This document shows positions 21,024 to 21,596 of a DNA stretch of 21,596 bases, piece after piece (within the stretch, counting starts at the first letter, position 1; the number at the start of each line of letters is the position of its first letter). A model generated the notes under the pieces. It saw nothing but the letters and a program-made list of their open reading frames with translations, was not told where the DNA came from and made no database searches. Both the position numbers and the translations under genes were made by a program. This DNA comes from a virus. Location: the IMG/VR virus record IMGVR_UViG_3300027759_000485, positions 1 to 21,596 of that record; one strand, given 5' to 3'.

Positions 21024-21097
21024 GCCCCCGTAACTCAGGTGAATAGAGTAGCGTTTTTCTAAAGCGCAAGTCGTTGGTTTGAATCCAACCGGGGGTA
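21024..21097 (+). tRNA. tRNA-Arg (anticodon UCU)
   Basis: The sequence folds into a full cloverleaf: acceptor GCCCCCG/CGGGGGT (one G-U at the end), D stem ACTC/GAGT, anticodon stem GCGTT/AGCGC with loop TTTCTAA, variable AAGTC, T stem GTTGG/CCAAC with loop TTTGAAT, discriminator A at 21097. The anticodon is UCU (21058-21060), reading AGA/AGG; AGA is the dominant Arg codon in the genes here. The CCA end is not encoded. A T-rich stretch follows and may stop transcription. Confidence 0.95.
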
Positions 21098-21151
21098 TTT
21101 TTATTTTTTATCATATGATTTTTTCCATTTTCTTATTGCATTGGTGCCATT

Positions 21152-21388
21152 ATGACGGAAGACAATGAAATTGAGAAAACTTACACTGCTGCTGGAGCAT
21201 TATTTTTGGGATTGATTGGTTTGTTATTTGGATCAATGTTATTTGCTTTTCCATTTATGTATTTTTGGAATAATGTTTTGATTGAGGTTTCTACAATTCT
21301 CAAAGAAATTAATTATTGGCAAAGTGTTAGCACGATTATTTTTATTTTCTTTATTGGAAGATTATTTAATTTTTCAGGTAACAAGTGA
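21152..21388 (+). CDS. small two-helix membrane protein
   Basis: 78 aa with a charged start (MTEDNEIEKTYTAAG), helix 1 at about residues 15-38 (LFLGLIGLLFGSMLFAFPFMYF) and helix 2 at about residues 57-72 (VSTIIFIFFIGRLF) separated by a short polar loop. The start has no strong ribosome binding site. It overlaps a minus-strand ORF at its 3' end by 15 bases. Holin-like in size, but nothing specific supports this. Confidence 0.6.
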   Translation: MTEDNEIEKTYTAAGALFLGLIGLLFGSMLFAFPFMYFWNNVLIEVSTILKEINYWQSVSTIIFIFFIGRLFNFSGNK

Positions 21389-21596
21389 AACAAATTCTTC
21401 GTGTTTATAGTTCCTGAAATCATTCACATATGTTATTCTTGTTTTGATATCAACTCCCAAAGCATTTTTTACATCTGAAATTAAATTATTTTCATCAAAG
21501 TCTTTTGTCTTGATAAGTTGTAGTTCTAGATCATCCAATTCATGCTGAATGGCTTTGAATCTTGTGATTCCATATTTTTCATAATATGTGATTGAG
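21374..21596 (-). CDS. partial minus-strand protein running off the window
   Basis: On the minus strand one frame is open from the right edge to a TGA at 21374-21376, giving the last 73 residues of a protein. The visible part has an acidic helix (HELDDLELQLIKTKDFDENN) followed by SDVKNALGVDIKTRITYVNDF and EEFVSLVT at the end, with no membrane segment. The start lies outside the window. Not recognised; its regular composition and length without stops support coding. Confidence 0.6.
   Translation of the reverse strand, partial: SITYYEKYGITRFKAIQHELDDLELQLIKTKDFDENNLISDVKNALGVDIKTRITYVNDFRNYKHEEFVSLVT

Noticed and set aside
1-21596. CRISPR arrays, insertion sequences, rRNA genes.
   Set aside because: No regularly spaced direct repeats, transposase genes with terminal repeats or rRNA-like sequence were seen.

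Overview
This window looks like a piece of an AT-rich (roughly one-third G+C by eye) tailed-bacteriophage genome, most plausibly a large-genome myovirus with T4-like habits. The evidence is dense packing with stop/start overlaps, a trimeric dUTPase, a PhoH-type ATPase carrying an intein, an early-style sigma-like factor, beta-rich virion-type proteins, several 2-oxoglutarate oxygenase-like proteins, a tRNA-Arg(UCU) that suits the AGA-rich coding, and T4-late-type TATAAATA boxes in intergenic DNA. No terminase, capsid or polymerase gene lies in the window, so the phage type and host are inferences.

Layout. (1) 1-3082, plus strand: the tail end of an unknown gene, dUTPase, a small coupled ORF, then a GT2 glycosyltransferase, a 2OG-Fe(II) oxygenase-like protein and a GT17-like glycosyltransferase. 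A minus-strand HExxH protein (3084-3545) abuts this block tail to tail. (2) 3646-9179: virion-type block (repeat-bearing fibre/appendage protein, a small structural-type protein, a 465-aa structural-type protein, a single-TM protein) with the intein-split PhoH inside it. TATAAATA boxes precede the fibre gene and phoH. (3) 9272-12104: amidoligase, a sigma-like factor behind a clear host-type promoter, a secreted protein resembling a catalytically dead peptidase-MA domain, and a GlsB/YeaQ-type membrane protein. (4) 12159-15345: four unrecognised proteins and a metallophosphoesterase. (5) 15388-19903: three units separated by hairpins or terminators, namely a small secreted Cys-containing protein, a DUF6445-like 2OG-oxygenase-like protein, and a tandem set of three L-type-lectin-like proteins, the middle one fused to a glutamine-amidotransferase-like Rossmann domain. 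(6) 19921-21596: small ORFs, a four-TM protein, a minus-strand HAE/PCxxC deaminase-like protein, tRNA-Arg with a near-consensus promoter, a small membrane protein and a truncated minus-strand ORF at the window edge.

How it may work together (inference): host-type promoters drive the sigma factor and the tRNA; the sigma factor may then read the TATAAATA boxes in front of virion genes, as gp55 does in T4. The glycosyltransferases, oxygenases and amidoligase suggest investment in modifying virion proteins or the host envelope. The lectin-like cassette suggests glycan binding. The best-supported unusual object is a class 3 intein (Ala1, block-B Trp, block-F Cys, block-G Thr) interrupting the Walker A lysine/serine of PhoH. 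The most system-like unexplained unit is the lectin/amidotransferase-like cassette.
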